From Filosporella fistucella (Eukaryota > Ascomycota > Leotiomycetes > Helotiales), in the NCBI GenBank assembly GCA_030077755.1, contig JAQJZZ010000017.1:2418001-2482000 (forward strand): DNA of 64,000 nt, written 5' to 3'. The position numbers were made by a program, and so were the translations under genes. This document shows, in pieces, positions 1 to 12,389 of the stretch. The notes beneath the pieces were generated by a model. The model searched no databases. It saw nothing but the letters and a program-made list of their open reading frames with translations, and was not told the DNA's origin. Numbering within the stretch: the stretch's first letter is position 1; every line of letters starts with the position of its first letter.

Positions 1-217
1 GCAGTCTACACGCCGAATTTATCATGCGGCACATATTCATAGTTGATGTGATACTGCAAGCAACATTTCCACACAATGAAAGGATTGTTTGGTAATAAAA
101 CCTCCTATTTTAAAGGAGTATGTTAAGGTCTTACATTTCATTATCCCAACACCAAGCTTTGCCTGATGCGATGACATCTCTATATACAATTCAAAGTCGT
201 GATCACAAAATATTAAT

Positions 218-1212
218 CTATTTCATGAATCCGGCCTTTCCATCTCCATCAGCATCTTTCTTTGGGTTGAGCTTATCCATCAAGCTTGGCTTGTGTGTAG
301 AAGAGGTAGAAGAAGTATTGGATATGTTGTGGCCAACTCCAGTGCCTGTGGTAGTACCCTACTTTACGTTAGTAGATGTATTCGATGCAGGAAGTATGGA
401 CTTACAGTTGTGGCACCGTGAGTTCCGTGAGGTCCGTGAGTACCAGTTGATCCAAGGTGAGATCCTGAGTGGGTTCCAGAGCGAGTAGAATCATTCTCGG
501 TCAAAGAGGTAGTTCCTCGAGCACCTGCCCCACCGAGGGTACCTCCAACAGCACGAGGCTCGCCTCTGAACGCATCAGTACGCTCTTCACGACCACTCAA
601 GTGCCCACCCTGTCTTTTGAACTCATCCATTGTGACAGCTGGTAATGATGTTGCAGTGTGGTGCTTAGCCTCATTTTGGTGAACTTCGTGTACAGGGACG
701 GTGGTATGGACGACTGATGGTTGGATAGTTTCCTTCTGGATAACTGGTTGGATGTTCTCGTGAACGTGGTGGTGTACGTGCTCGCCAACAATGGTTGGTG
801 CGGCAGCAGAGGTGTGTTGAGTATCGCCGACAGTGCGGGTGTTCTTGAATTGAGCTTGCTCAGCTGCAAGGCGTTCCTTTACGTGTGAATCATCGCCGTG
901 CTTGACATTGCGAGTCTCCACACCTGCCATTTGGTGGGTGTGCTGTTCTGGAAGAACCTCTCTGTCCTTGATGGGCTGGACTGAGGTGTGATGGTGGTCT
1001 TGGTGAACTTCTCTGTCGACGGCGGTGGTGACATTTTCGTGTTGTGTGCGGGTTACGTTCTCGTGTTGGACGGCTGGGTTTACGGTCTGCAAATATTAGT
1101 AAATGTATACATGAAAGCTTGAAGGAAACTGGAGGCGTACCTCATGAACCGTGGTATCGTGCTTTCCATCTTTGGAGAGGAAGTTTCCAACTGCTGCCTT
1201 TGCTTTCTCCAT
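218..1212 (-). CDS. His-rich hydrophilic stress/allergen-type protein
   Basis: Three exons: 1212-1141, 1086-406 and 358-218, giving 297 residues. Intron 1 (1140-1087, 54 nt) and intron 2 (405-359, 47 nt, GTAAGT donor and CTAAC branch site) keep the frame. The start ATG at 1212 gives MEKAKAAVGNFLSKDGKHD. Reading through intron 2 would give a false end; the spliced end is a Lys/Asp/Gly-rich tail with MDKLNPK and a final GFMK, which I remember as typical of a conserved fungal family often annotated as putative allergen. The middle is very hydrophilic, rich in His, Gln, Val and Thr, with HVHHHVHENIQPVIQKE and no membrane segment. I infer a soluble cytosolic protein linked to stress or conidia, like a hydrophilin. 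No enzymatic function is visible. The exon model is well supported; the role is not. Confidence 0.82.
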
Positions 1213-3334
1213 TTTGACTTCGGGTGTGATTTAAGTGGGCTGGGTTGATGTAAGGAAGTGACTGATGAATGTAGAATGTGGTTTATTGAAGAGTAATTAT
1301 GTTGGGCATTAGAGAAGTAATATACCTTCATCAGCTACATTCAAAACATTGCGTATGCTTATCGAGCTGTCCTATGACAGCAGGGAATCCGGATCCTACA
1401 TCATCAATGACGGATGTTTCGACGAAACTCTGGCTCAACCATAGGAATATGGAAAAGATGGAAGTAGCCTCGATCCCACTTGCCTGGTTAGTCGTAGGAG
1501 GGTGATGAGGGGTACTATCGGAAGGCTCAATCTGATATCGGGGTAGCTGTGAAAGAGAGCCTGGAGGTTTCAAAGGTGGAGTGGATCGTAGAGATGTACC
1601 TAGAGTAGCGCCAAAATATGATGAAAGAGAACCCGGATCATAGGGAATGCTGGCTACTGGCTAGCTTGCATGTGCTCATGAAATGGAACCTCTTGTCGCA
1701 CTTGATATCCAAGGCAGGGACTTCACGATCCTGCTTCGGGCATACCGATAATTTGGAATTAAGCTTCATGAAGAGATCTCCAAGGATATCCAAAACTCAA
1801 GAAGAAGGACGATGACCCGCATGAATGACACGAAGGTATGATGAGAGGAAGGAGACTAGTACCGGTAGGTACTTTTGCTGGAACGGGTTTTGACCCGAGT
1901 CTGGAACAAACCCTACGAGTATAGGAAGATCAGCGCGAGGATTTGGACGATGCTTGCAATTCCTTGCGTGATGCTGGGTATTTATCTCTCAACAATGATG
2001 CATCCAGGATAAAATCAGCTTGACATGACAATGACCTTGCGTCGATCTCCAGGACAAAGTACGGATTTGGCCGTAACTGCATAGCAAAGAGCTTTCTGCT
2101 GGGCGGTATGGAGAGAAGTGTCCGAGAAACGTAGCCAACCAAGATTTATTTGTATGCATATTTTTCTTTGCCACCATCGGATTGTTCCTTTCCCATAAGA
2201 AAAATAAGCATAGGAAGAGCTCGGAGTCATTGCATCATGATCTTAACAGATCGCCGGCTGCCCAGTGCATCTCCACTGCTAAAGTACGGGAGGACGTGCA
2301 CGAATGAGCTGAAAGGGAAAAGAGCCATTGACGCGTCTCCGCAGGAACAGAAAACATGCGTATGTTTTGCTGGAACCACCTCGATATGAGAAATTGCAGC
2401 TGTTCAGTGTAACTATGCATGTCCATGATTCAAACCAGCACCGATTGAAGCCACAACCGCTTGGTAGACGACCCTGAGACTATTATTGACACCATTGAGA
2501 ACTCGGCGCAACGGGAAGTCTGATATCAAGATATGACGATTCGAATGAGGATGGATGGTCGTCGAAATTCGAGCTGCGTTGGCGAATGTATCACTATGAC
2601 GGACTTGGGAAGACCCCGAGCGACTTGCAGCCGGATACCAAGCCACTGTTTAGTCAACAATGACATTGGTTACCAGAGGTCAAAAATCCGCTTTTATCTC
2701 ATGCCGTTGTTTAGACCAGACCATATATAGATCGAGGTCGAAAAACCATGCCAGAACAAGCCCAGCCCGATGCTGTGGCTCTATACTAAACCGCAACAAG
2801 CTGACTATTATGTCTCGCCTCCAAAAGACTCTTACTTCGTACACATGGCTAAAACAGCTGATTGTCCTTAAGATTGCAATGAGATTGGCTATTCTGTGGG
2901 AATATATGGACCTTGCAATGGGACTATTCCGCACCCTACTTAGCAAACATCAGACAACCAATCACTTGTACCTAGACCGGGAAAGCAGCTGAAAATGCTC
3001 GAGATCTGAGGCCCACACGGGAAAGGTTCAACCAAGTGCGGTTCAGGAGTCAATGGATCAGTTGCTGCAGAAGGCAAAGGTTATTCGTTTGTACCGAAAC
3101 TATCGCATCTCTCGATTTTTCTTCACGTTGCACCCAACTTTACAGATGAACATGTCATCATGAAGAATTAATTCTCCGAGACGTCGTTCTCACCTCGCTA
3201 TTCGTAGGTTTTGGTACGCACTGCCGGAGTTATAATCCTCACCAGTAACGACAGGCATCTCGCAGATCCCCCACTGAAATTTCGGGTGCTGCTGCAACGC
3301 AGGCTGGGGATGCGAGACCCCTGAGGCGATTGCG
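1213..3334. other. Intergenic, 2.1 kb, no gene seen
   Basis: Short open frames lie on both strands, but none shows a recognisable domain, a consistent splice pattern or extension into a neighbouring frame. The left part should hold the promoter of the leftward gene and the right part the promoter of the rightward one. Confidence 0.5.
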
Positions 3335-6300
3335 ATGGGGTCCAGATTGAAGAATTTGTTCTTCGGAAAATCATCCAATTCAACCTCCAGCAAAAGGACG
3401 GGCAAGACAACAGGCACACAGAATCGAAACCTCAAGGGCTCATCCTACGAAAATGCTGTTGCTCGCGATCCGCCTGTCAAAGGATCGTATCCGGTCGCGG
3501 GCAATGGACCGAGTGTCTTGGAAGAGATCCAGCGATCGCGCGCACATCGAGATAATTTGACCAGACGAGACTCAACCACAAGTGGAAGCATTGCAGCCGC
3601 CCCAAACGTCCCAAGATATCGTGACGACCCTATACAGAGGCCACGGACCGCTCCGCATAATGGGCAACCAGGTGGAGGATATACTGCGATCACAGGAAAT
3701 GGAGATGCGAATACACATGGCAGAACACGCTCCGGCTTCTCGATGAAATCACCTCCAAGTTTCCTCGTTGGCAAACGGAAATCAACACATTCAACGACGG
3801 GAAACTCCATCCAGCCGTCAATCGAACCACTCCCTCCTATACCTTCAAGCACCCCGAAACCAGCAACTCGAGATGTGAAGACATACCAGCCAAAGAAGGG
3901 AAACGCAGAGACACCAGATTACACCCCTTTTACCCCACTATATGCTCAGCATAACAGGACTGCATCTCAAGCCTCCCATAGATCACACGTAGACTTGCTC
4001 GACGCACATTCGAACATTCGGCCTTCCCGTGAAACGTCGAGACATAGGGCAAAGGCATCTGGGGTGCGGAATTATGGGGAAGATGTGGCGGATCGCAACA
4101 TTGCAGGATTTGGAGGCAAAGAACGGGAACCGCGACTGGATTTAAATTCACCAGAATTTAGTTACCTGAAGACTGTCTACTCGCCAAAGAAGAGATTCGT
4201 GGCTGGGGAGAGTCATTCCAGGACTTCCTCGGCACTAGGACACGTTCTAGGCCATGAAGACAGTGACGACATCCAGATTCAGAAAAGTAACGCAAAAGCA
4301 CCCTCCTCTATACGCTCCACAACAGCATCCAGGCAGGGCGTTGCCATTCCTTCCCGCAACGATGCATCTTCTGTTATTTCATACACCACTAGTCGTGCCC
4401 ATGATGACGATCGTCCATCAAATGTATCCAATGCCCAAAGAGGTCGAGCTATGTCTCCCTTGTCAAGAACCACAGCATCTATATACGAAGAGGAAACTAT
4501 GCCAGACACCCTCGCCAAGTCAAAATTCACTCGTGCTGTCTCTACTCCTCCAATACCAGCCCGAGGAAGAGAACCGAGTTTGAAGGAGCCGCCTCCTGTT
4601 GCTCCAGCTGCTGCCTTACACAAGTCAAATCCCTCGATCACCAATACCTCATCGTCGATAGTTCCAATTACCTCGACTGAAGTTATTCCCACTTCTGCTC
4701 CTACGAAACGGAGACAACGAAATATGTCATCCGGTAGCTTCACCAACGGATCCAAGTCAAGAAATGGATCAGTGAGCTATTCAGCATTTCCTAATACCAG
4801 TCGTCGAGAGAGCCAAAGTGAAGAGAACGGCTCACGATCACCTCCTCTCATATCAAAAGCAAACAAAAGACAAGGCATGATTATCGAGGGAGCAAAAGAG
4901 CCACCTAGCCTCGAGGGGATAGTGGACTTAACCAATACGGTTGATACAGATGTTGTCACCAAGACGTTACCGGGTATATATCAACCTCCTATTCCTTCCA
5001 TCTCTTCCTCACGCCCGTATCCAATTGTCAATCGCCCTACCTCAGCAATGTCACGCTCTTCTGGGCGCTCTCTGACTTTTACACATCCAATGCTTTCGCC
5101 TCTTCATACATCACCTCACGAAATTGAACCTCCCCCTTCGTTTCCGCCAGAAAATTGGCCTCTTACTCCCACTTCCATGAATTCATCATATACTGTTAGC
5201 AATTTGCCTGCTGATATGCGTCAATAGCCGTAAACCATGAGTATGTCACTCCTCAAAGACATGAAATTCGCGAGGAGAGAATTACACGCGAAATTCACAC
5301 GCACGATGTCTTTCATCGAATTCTTCCTGTCGTCGACACCGAAATCCTCCCGACAAAACACTATATCAAATCTCCCGACGGTAAATCTTTGATAGAGATT
5401 CCGGAAAGCGAAGTTCCTCAACATACTATCACTGGTACAGGTGGGAACTGGGGAATCGTGCATAATAAGTTGGGTAATGGACGTCATCCTTCTGTGATTC
5501 CACGTAAGGCATTACATGGAGCGTCCGCATCACATGGCCAATCGATCTCGCAAAGTTCCATCTATTCGCACGCAAATATCGATGAAGATGATGGTGCTGA
5601 TGGACCAGTGATTGGTTTGGCTAGGGGTGAACCGATTTCACGTTCAAGAGCCAATTCAAGAGCATCCACAAAGTCGATTTCAAGAGCAAAGACTGCTCTC
5701 GAGCCTATACTTAGCAGCAAGAAAGAATACATTACTAAAGAAGGTCACCCGAAGACAGAATATGTGTGGCGTCATCCTCCAGTTTTCGAAGACGCCCTCG
5801 GTCGAACACAACCTGTGTATATCGGAGCTGGCCTGGGCGATCTGAGTTCACCTTCTGAATTCTATAGCGACGAGGAGGAGGATATCGAGGGTGCTAACTT
5901 TGGAGCTATGCGCGAAGGTAAATCCGAAGAGGGACTTCTATTTCGAGATTCTGGTTATGGGTCTCAGGGTATGCTACCTGGGCTGGCTGAGAGAGTTCCT
6001 GTTGCAGATTTCCATACCCTTCGTTCGAAACGGGATATGCCTGCTATCGACGGGAAAGTTCGTGAAAATTTCCAAAACTTCGACCACAGAGAAAACATCG
6101 TTGACGATAGCCGAGATGACTTTGAAAAAGCCAAGGCACTTACAAACGGCCAATCTTGCACATATCAAAATGGTAGGACTGATTCCTCTACTCCTCGCTA
6201 TGGAGCTGGCGATTGGGACGAGAAGATTAGATTGGGAAAGGTGGTTGGTGATGTAGACGGCCACGACGAAATCGGAACAGTTAGAATTGCAGGAAATGCA

Positions 6301-6456
6301 GAAGGAGAAGCAACCAAAGCCTTGAGACGAATGCGAGAGAGAAGGAGCAGTGCTACTTCCAGTGCAGGTAGTAGTATTGATAAGGGGAAGGGCAGAATGA
6401 TTGAGGTTCCTGGTGTACTGAAAATCGCGAACGAGATGAATAGAATGCACGTCTGA
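3335..6456 (+). CDS. Conserved fungal protein of unknown function, largely disordered
   Basis: Two exons, 3335-5194 and 5242-6456, about 1024 residues. The first frame ends at a TAG at 5225, and a second strong frame begins around 5230. A 47-nt intron 5195-5241 (GTTAGC..CATGAG, phase 0, CTGAT branch-like site) joins them in frame. The donor is unusual and a nearer AG lies at 5227, so the exact junction is uncertain. The first two thirds are low-complexity, rich in Ser, Thr, Pro and Arg, and start MGSRLKNLFFGKSS. The best-ordered segment straddles the junction and continues through HDVFHRILPVVDTEILP and GKSLIEIPESEVPQ. I recall that segment recurring in fungal hypothetical proteins, without a known role. 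No transmembrane segment or catalytic motif is visible. A scaffold or signalling role is only a guess. Confidence 0.72.
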
Positions 6457-7366
6457 GTCGGTTCGAAGGATGTGAGGTGGGATGCGGTCTTTTAAGCGTA
6501 TTTTCTTTGTCTGTTGATATTAGCCTTCTGTACTGTAGAGTGTAAATATATATCGTTAGTCTGATTTGACCAATTGGTTCAAGACATTCAATGCCGAGAA
6601 AGGCGAAATTGGTGGGAATGGTTTGCCTGCGTAAATGGTGCAGCACCATTGTGAAAATTGTTCGGCGTGGCTAGCATGTCTAATTAGCGTATGACAGCCT
6701 GAAGCAGTACTTGCCTTCGGGCATCTGGAGGTTGAGGTAGCCTGTACCTCACCTTGTGGCGTTTGCTGGAGTTTGGGCTTTGAAAGTAGCCTGTGGGAGT
6801 GAACATTGGAGGCTAAATTAGGGTTGGTGGGAGTTGTTACTTTGATTCTATCCTCGGTCTTGTCACTATTTCTGGTCATTTCTCTTATCAGATAGCTCAC
6901 GCGGGTAGTGTATATTTCACATCTCATCTAGGGGGCGATGTCTATCACTTATTGTTTGAGGCGTCGGTCAGATAGTATGGCTGAGGTTAAGTCAATAGCA
7001 TGGCGCTCACTGATACACTGGACAGACTTTGGGGCTGGAGGTGGAAATTCAGCGCTCTGGGCTGAAGAGTCTGGCTGAGTTAGCGAGGATAGGCTGGCAC
7101 CAATGGAAGAGCCTCGATCCGCTGAGGCGACACACCCGAATTGCCCCCATACCTGGTAAGAACCCATTCAAAACCTGGTTGATTCTGAATAGATGTTAAC
7201 ACCAGCATTTTTGAATCATAGCTATGCACACAAAGTTTACAATCGAAACAAAATAAAATAAAATAAATTACAGTCTAACCTACGACAATCCGAGATACCT
7301 ATTAAGTCATCAATCAATTTGCTCCAGCACGCCCCACCCCAACCAAGAACCAAGCCCAAACCACTT
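6457..7366. other. Intergenic, 3' ends of two converging genes
   Basis: About 0.9 kb between the stop of the disordered protein and the stop of the WSC protein. AT-rich stretches near 6540 and 7250-7275 may carry polyadenylation signals. I see no supported gene; the leftward frame at 6556-6927 has no recognisable domain. Confidence 0.45.
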
Positions 7367-10300
7367 TTACTTCGATACCGTCGTAATAGCAGCAGGGAAA
7401 TTCACAACCCCATTCGTAGCATACAAATTATACTGCTTGCTTCCACCACATTTTGCCGTGCCTGTCGTAGCCGCTCCGATCGACCCAGAGCAAACCTTCG
7501 TACATGCCTTTGCACCCGTCACGCTGAAGATATTGGAAGAACCATATGTGAAACTGCTGCCTCCATAACATTCACGTGCAAACTCCACATAGAAGTATGG
7601 GAGAATGGTAGGTGTGGGTTTGCTGGCGAGAGATGAGACGTATGCTTCGCAGAGCTCAGGTGTCATGCTGTTATTCTTGAAAAGAAGAGGAAGAGCATGG
7701 CCTTTGCTGGTGTCTTTGAAGCAACCGATGTAAGGGTAACCGCTTGCTGTAGGGGTAGAAGTGGGCTTCGTGACGGTTACGAAGGTGGATGTTGTCTCGG
7801 CGACGTTTGTGGATGGGCCATTTGTAGCTGATGATGAGGTCGAACTTAACCTGGAGGATGAACTGCTCTGGATAATGGATGAATAAGAGCTCGAAGTAGG
7901 CTTGGAGGATGAACTACTCTGGAATGTTGAAGACGAAGAGCTTGACGTGCTGCTGCTGCTGCTGCTGGAGGAGCTGCTCTTGACCGCGGATGAGAAGCTT
8001 GAGCTCTTGACAGTTGAGGAGCTGCTTTCTATCGAAGAGGATGTGTAAGGATCTGCTGTCGATGATGATTCAAGGGTGGAGACAGCTGAGGAGAATAAAG
8101 AAGAGCTAGGAGATCCAGAGGATACAGCAATGCTAAGAGACTCTGATGATGACAACGGAGAGAACGTACTGCTAGAACTTGTGGAAATCAGAGAGCTGGA
8201 CAAGGTTTTCGAGGAAGTGGTAGAGGTTGCGACTAAGGAAGAGCTTGATGATGGCCCTCCTGTTGCTGATCCAACAAGCAGGACCTCTCCATATCCACCA
8301 TCTGTCCAGAAGGCGACAAGAGATGATAGTGTGCCAGAGAAAGAAGGAACGAAAGTCATCGGGACGGTAATTGAGGCACCAGCGGCAACCTGTGAGCCAA
8401 CACCAGGGAACGCTGAAGATGTGAATCCATTCCCAATGATAGAGGTTCCTGCAAAAGTGATATTCTGGAAGGGAGACCCGACAATCTTGGAATCCCTGAA
8501 TGCAAGTCCTTTGAATGTCAACACTCCACTCCCTTGGTTTGTGACTGTCAAGGACTTTGTTGTTGAGGCGCCGACGGCGACACTTCCGAAGTCAATGTTG
8601 ATTGTGCTTAGAACCATGAAACCACCAGGAGCGATCACCTTGCCAGAGACTGCAAGGTTGGTGACCGCAGCTCCGGCAGTGTTGATAATGCTCAATGCTG
8701 TCGTTTCACCACCCGGAACAACTATAAAGCTTGGAGTCGCAAGTTTAGCTTGGAGTACTGCTGCGTCTGTCAAGTTGAAGATAGCTGAGAAGGTGAAAGT
8801 TCCTCCACTGGCAACACTCGCAGGGATTCCAGCGCATTGGAATGTGGCAAGCCCAGTGGAACATCCCTTCAAAGTAAGTGCTGTACCGGCCGTGCATGTA
8901 ACTTGCAGTGTTGAGACTTGGCCAAGAATAACGTTTCCAAAATTGATAGGGCTCGGGGCACATGTGAGAGCAGGTGGGGAAGCAGTACCGCCCATTGCCA
9001 AGACTTGGTTGGCGACGGTGGTATACAATCGGGCGTTACCAAAAACTGGACGGTGCCCTTTTTGAATTCTTCCGCTTGGGCCAGTAGGGAGCTTGGTTAG
9101 TGCACCATTCTTTGGGATAGCATCATATGCATAGACACCGCCATTGACATCTGACATCCAGACCTGATGAACGTTAGATCCAAAGCCTCAAGTTATAGAC
9201 TCTACTTACAACCGCTGTTCCAGGTTGTCCTTTATAAGTTGTAATCACCGGAGTTGCTTTGCCAGCACAATTAACACCTGCGCTGCCTGTACCGGCAAAC
9301 GTGAAGGCAGGTTTTCCAGACCCATCAGGGGTGTACTTATAGACATACATTCCGGCTCCTGAAGGACAGAAACTGAGCAGGTCAGCGAGAAATTTCTTAT
9401 CATAGGATTCGAGGCAACTCACTAGATGTAACCACCCTCGGCTGGATAGTTTGCAACACCACCGAGCATGGAGAATGGCATCTGGATGGTTTGAAGAACT
9501 GTGTACAGTAAGGAAGCTGATCAGTATCCCTGGAGGATTTACTTACCTCCATCTGTGTTACCAGGACCGGTAGCAAATCCACCCAAATTATCAGCATCCA
9601 TGATATATATCTTCCCACTTTTGCCTCCAGCAACAACGACTCGCCTTACGCCACCACCAGAGAAGTATGGGTCGAGGAGAACAGCTCCAGCAGATCCAAA
9701 GTCTTGATCACCTCCATTAAGATTTTGATACTCGTATGGCTCAAACCAATCGGCTTGTGTAAGCACGCCATTGGGGCTGATAGTGAACTTTCCTACTGCT
9801 TGTTGAAGAGTACTCAAGTAAGTCTTTCCAGAAGCAGAAACCCCTCCGGCATTTTGTCCACCCCCGCGGCCATTGCTTTTGGAAGTTAGTCGTGAAATGT
9901 GATTGTTCCCAAAAGTGTCTTACCCGGTAACGATATAAACGCTGTTTGTGCCTGAATCGACCACAGGTCCCATACCCCCCATCCAGATACCTGCCTTTCC
10001 GCCACCTTCCTGGGTATAATCGAGTTCTTGCGGACTAGGCGCCCATGGAGAAGCCATCATTGCTTGCATTCCAGTGACTCCTTTTCCAGGAGTCTTGCTA
10101 ACGGTGACCAAAACTCCAGTATAATTCCATTTGTCACAGTGACCGCCGAATGAGCCAATTATACTATCACCGAGCGCCGCAACAGAAGGTCGCTGAAGAA
10201 CTGTGCCCGGCAAGAAATATCGGGTTGGGTCGTTATCGGCGTTTCCCTCAATGAGTACTGGGAATCCAGCAACATCATTCAGAGATGGGAGTTGGACCGC

Positions 10301-10881
10301 AAACATTCGATAGATACCTGTTGACAATCAGCGCCGTTGCGGCGATTGGGGGGATTTGCAAACCATTCAGAATTCCTGATCCGGTCGGAAGTCCATTCCT
10401 GTAGCTCTTGGAGAAAAAATACATAATATCTGTTGCTGGATCAATATATGGTGTCCCAGTGATTCCAATTGTGGTAGGAATATCTCCGCAGGCAGCATCG
10501 TTATGATCAAATGGCGGATCTAGTGTGCGGGATTTTATTGTTGCTCCAGTCTTTCCATCGAGTATACGAATGATGTTTTGGTTGGATGTTGTAATTACAA
10601 CCTCATCTGTAGCACCTGGGGGTGTCCAAACAAGAGGTTTGGCGTAGAAAGCCTCAGCAGCATTATAAGTCATTGTCCATTGCTTCTTGAATGTGCTGGC
10701 GATGCCAATATCGATGTTATGATTTGGAAGGTACCCATTTCCGCTTGCATCCTATCTCAATGTTAGAAAAGGGTAATATGAGGTTCCCTTGACATCATAC
10801 AATATCTTGAAGCGTGTCAGTTGGCGCATTTCCAAGGGCGGTTGGCACAATCGCCAACCCAAAAATCGTCGACCACCTCAT
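7367..10881 (-). CDS. Secreted PQQ-like propeller / ASH-repeat / WSC-domain protein
   Basis: Seven exons: 10881-10801, 10751-10364, 10317-9924, 9875-9547, 9498-9423, 9372-9210 and 9163-7367. Six introns of 44-50 nt join to 3228 nt, 1075 residues, without a frame break. The N-terminus MRWSTIFGLAIVPTALG looks like a signal peptide. Exons 2-6 (about residues 28-480) have repeats such as ILDGKTGATIK and GKIYIMDADNLGG, typical of PQQ-like beta-propellers. Residues about 540-770 hold two Ig-like ASH/choice-of-anchor repeats (INFGNVILGQ, INIDFGSVAVGAS). A Ser-rich stalk (about 780-950) follows, then a C-terminal WSC domain (about 968-1060) with YIGCFKD and several Cys. I infer a wall-associated or extracellular glycan-binding protein; the propeller may be purely structural, and no enzyme activity is assigned. 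No GPI signal is obvious at the C-terminus. Confidence 0.88.
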
Positions 10882-12389
10882 TATAAAATACAAAATAAAA
10901 CCAAAAAAAAACGATACAACTATGTAAAGACCGTGGTGTAGCGATTGAACAATGGAAAACGAGCGTTATTACATCGAAGAATTTCGAGGGAGACAAGGCC
11001 TTTCTATTGAAAGAACGCCAGAGGGCCAAGCTGTGTAATCAGACATTTCCAATACTTGAAAGCGCCTAGTGGGACATTCCTTTTCAGCCTCGCCACGGGC
11101 TTGAAAGAAAGAAGTTGAGGAGGATTTGCTTTTTGGAGCCGCGTGGTGAGTTTGTCGGACAAAAATTATGTGGCGCATCGACCATCTGTACTTTGGTCGT
11201 CCCACGAGATCGGTGACAAGTTGCACTGACGATGCTTCGATACTCACTGCGAATGTAATATATCATGCGTGACCCAAAGTAATCTATATCTAACAAGAGC
11301 ACAATTTTTGATGCAGATCTTGAAATAGAATCTTGCTCATCCCTAGACTCGGCGACAGGATGGAATCTAGCTCCGTGCGATAATTCGGCAAAGGATCGGG
11401 AACCAAAAAGAAAAATCGTCGCCGACACTGCTGAAGGCTTCCTTCGGCATGTCACCCAGAGATCTTGGTGGAGTCTCACATTCGGAAAATTATAGCGTTA
11501 CCCCTGACTGCCCTGATTTCAGTAGGGAGGCTCTCTTTCGGTATAAAATCCAGATCAATGAGGAAATGGGTGGCACAAATGTCTCTCTCGCAAAGAATGG
11601 CTGCGGAACAATCGTCAATATTGACCACATTGATGATAATTGGTATCCTTGGTATATGCACCGAAAAGAGCAACGGTTTCACAGCGATGTGAGTAACCGG
11701 CCAATCTTTTGGTGATATTTGCGCCACCTGATAGGTCGAGTGAGTCGAACACGACATTTGAAATTGCATTGATTGTACAGGTGTGTTTCAATACCTTGCG
11801 AGCGATAGCTCGTCTTGCTATTCTATGGATCGAATATGAACAAGGCTGTAGATAGGAGAAATTAGGATAGGAGATAATCTGAGCACGTAGCGGAAAATCT
11901 ACCCGAAAAGCGACATCTGGCTCCTAATATCCGGTGTCTTAAGGGCAATAGACAACACAACTTGTCGAAAACTGTCTCTGCGAAGCGAAAATCCAAGACA
12001 CCTCACATAGCAGACATCACGGCCATAGTTGTTCGATGTTCATCATAATATCGTCCCATTTGGACTGCGTATATTAGCTTTGCTGTCCCTCCCAGATATA
12101 CATAGCAGGACATACCCAAGCCGACGCGAAAATACTGAGCCGATATTGGGGATCAAATCTCGCATTGAATATAATCATGGGTAGACTCCGCACATTCTGC
12201 CAGCCTGAGGCCATCATGGAAATATCTGTGGAGGTTGAAGATGAGTATGGGCTGTTCTGTTGATTTGGTGAAGGCCGAGAACTGATCCGTATCAGCCTTC
12301 ACGAACAAGAATCATTACCAAATAGCTCACAATACAAGCTGCAGAAATTTTGCTGCCTTTTCGCGAATCGTACTTCGCCCTGCTTACTT
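10882..12389. other. Intergenic, no gene seen
   Basis: About 1.5 kb upstream of the WSC gene, with A-rich runs near 10883-10915 (5' UTR). Frames such as 11084-11479 (-) and 11449-11715 (+) overlap and show no recognisable domain. Confidence 0.45.

Noticed and set aside
8076..9065. Long rightward open frame of 329 codons
   Set aside because: It is the antisense shadow of the last exon of the WSC protein; its composition mirrors the Ser-rich stalk and it has no domain.
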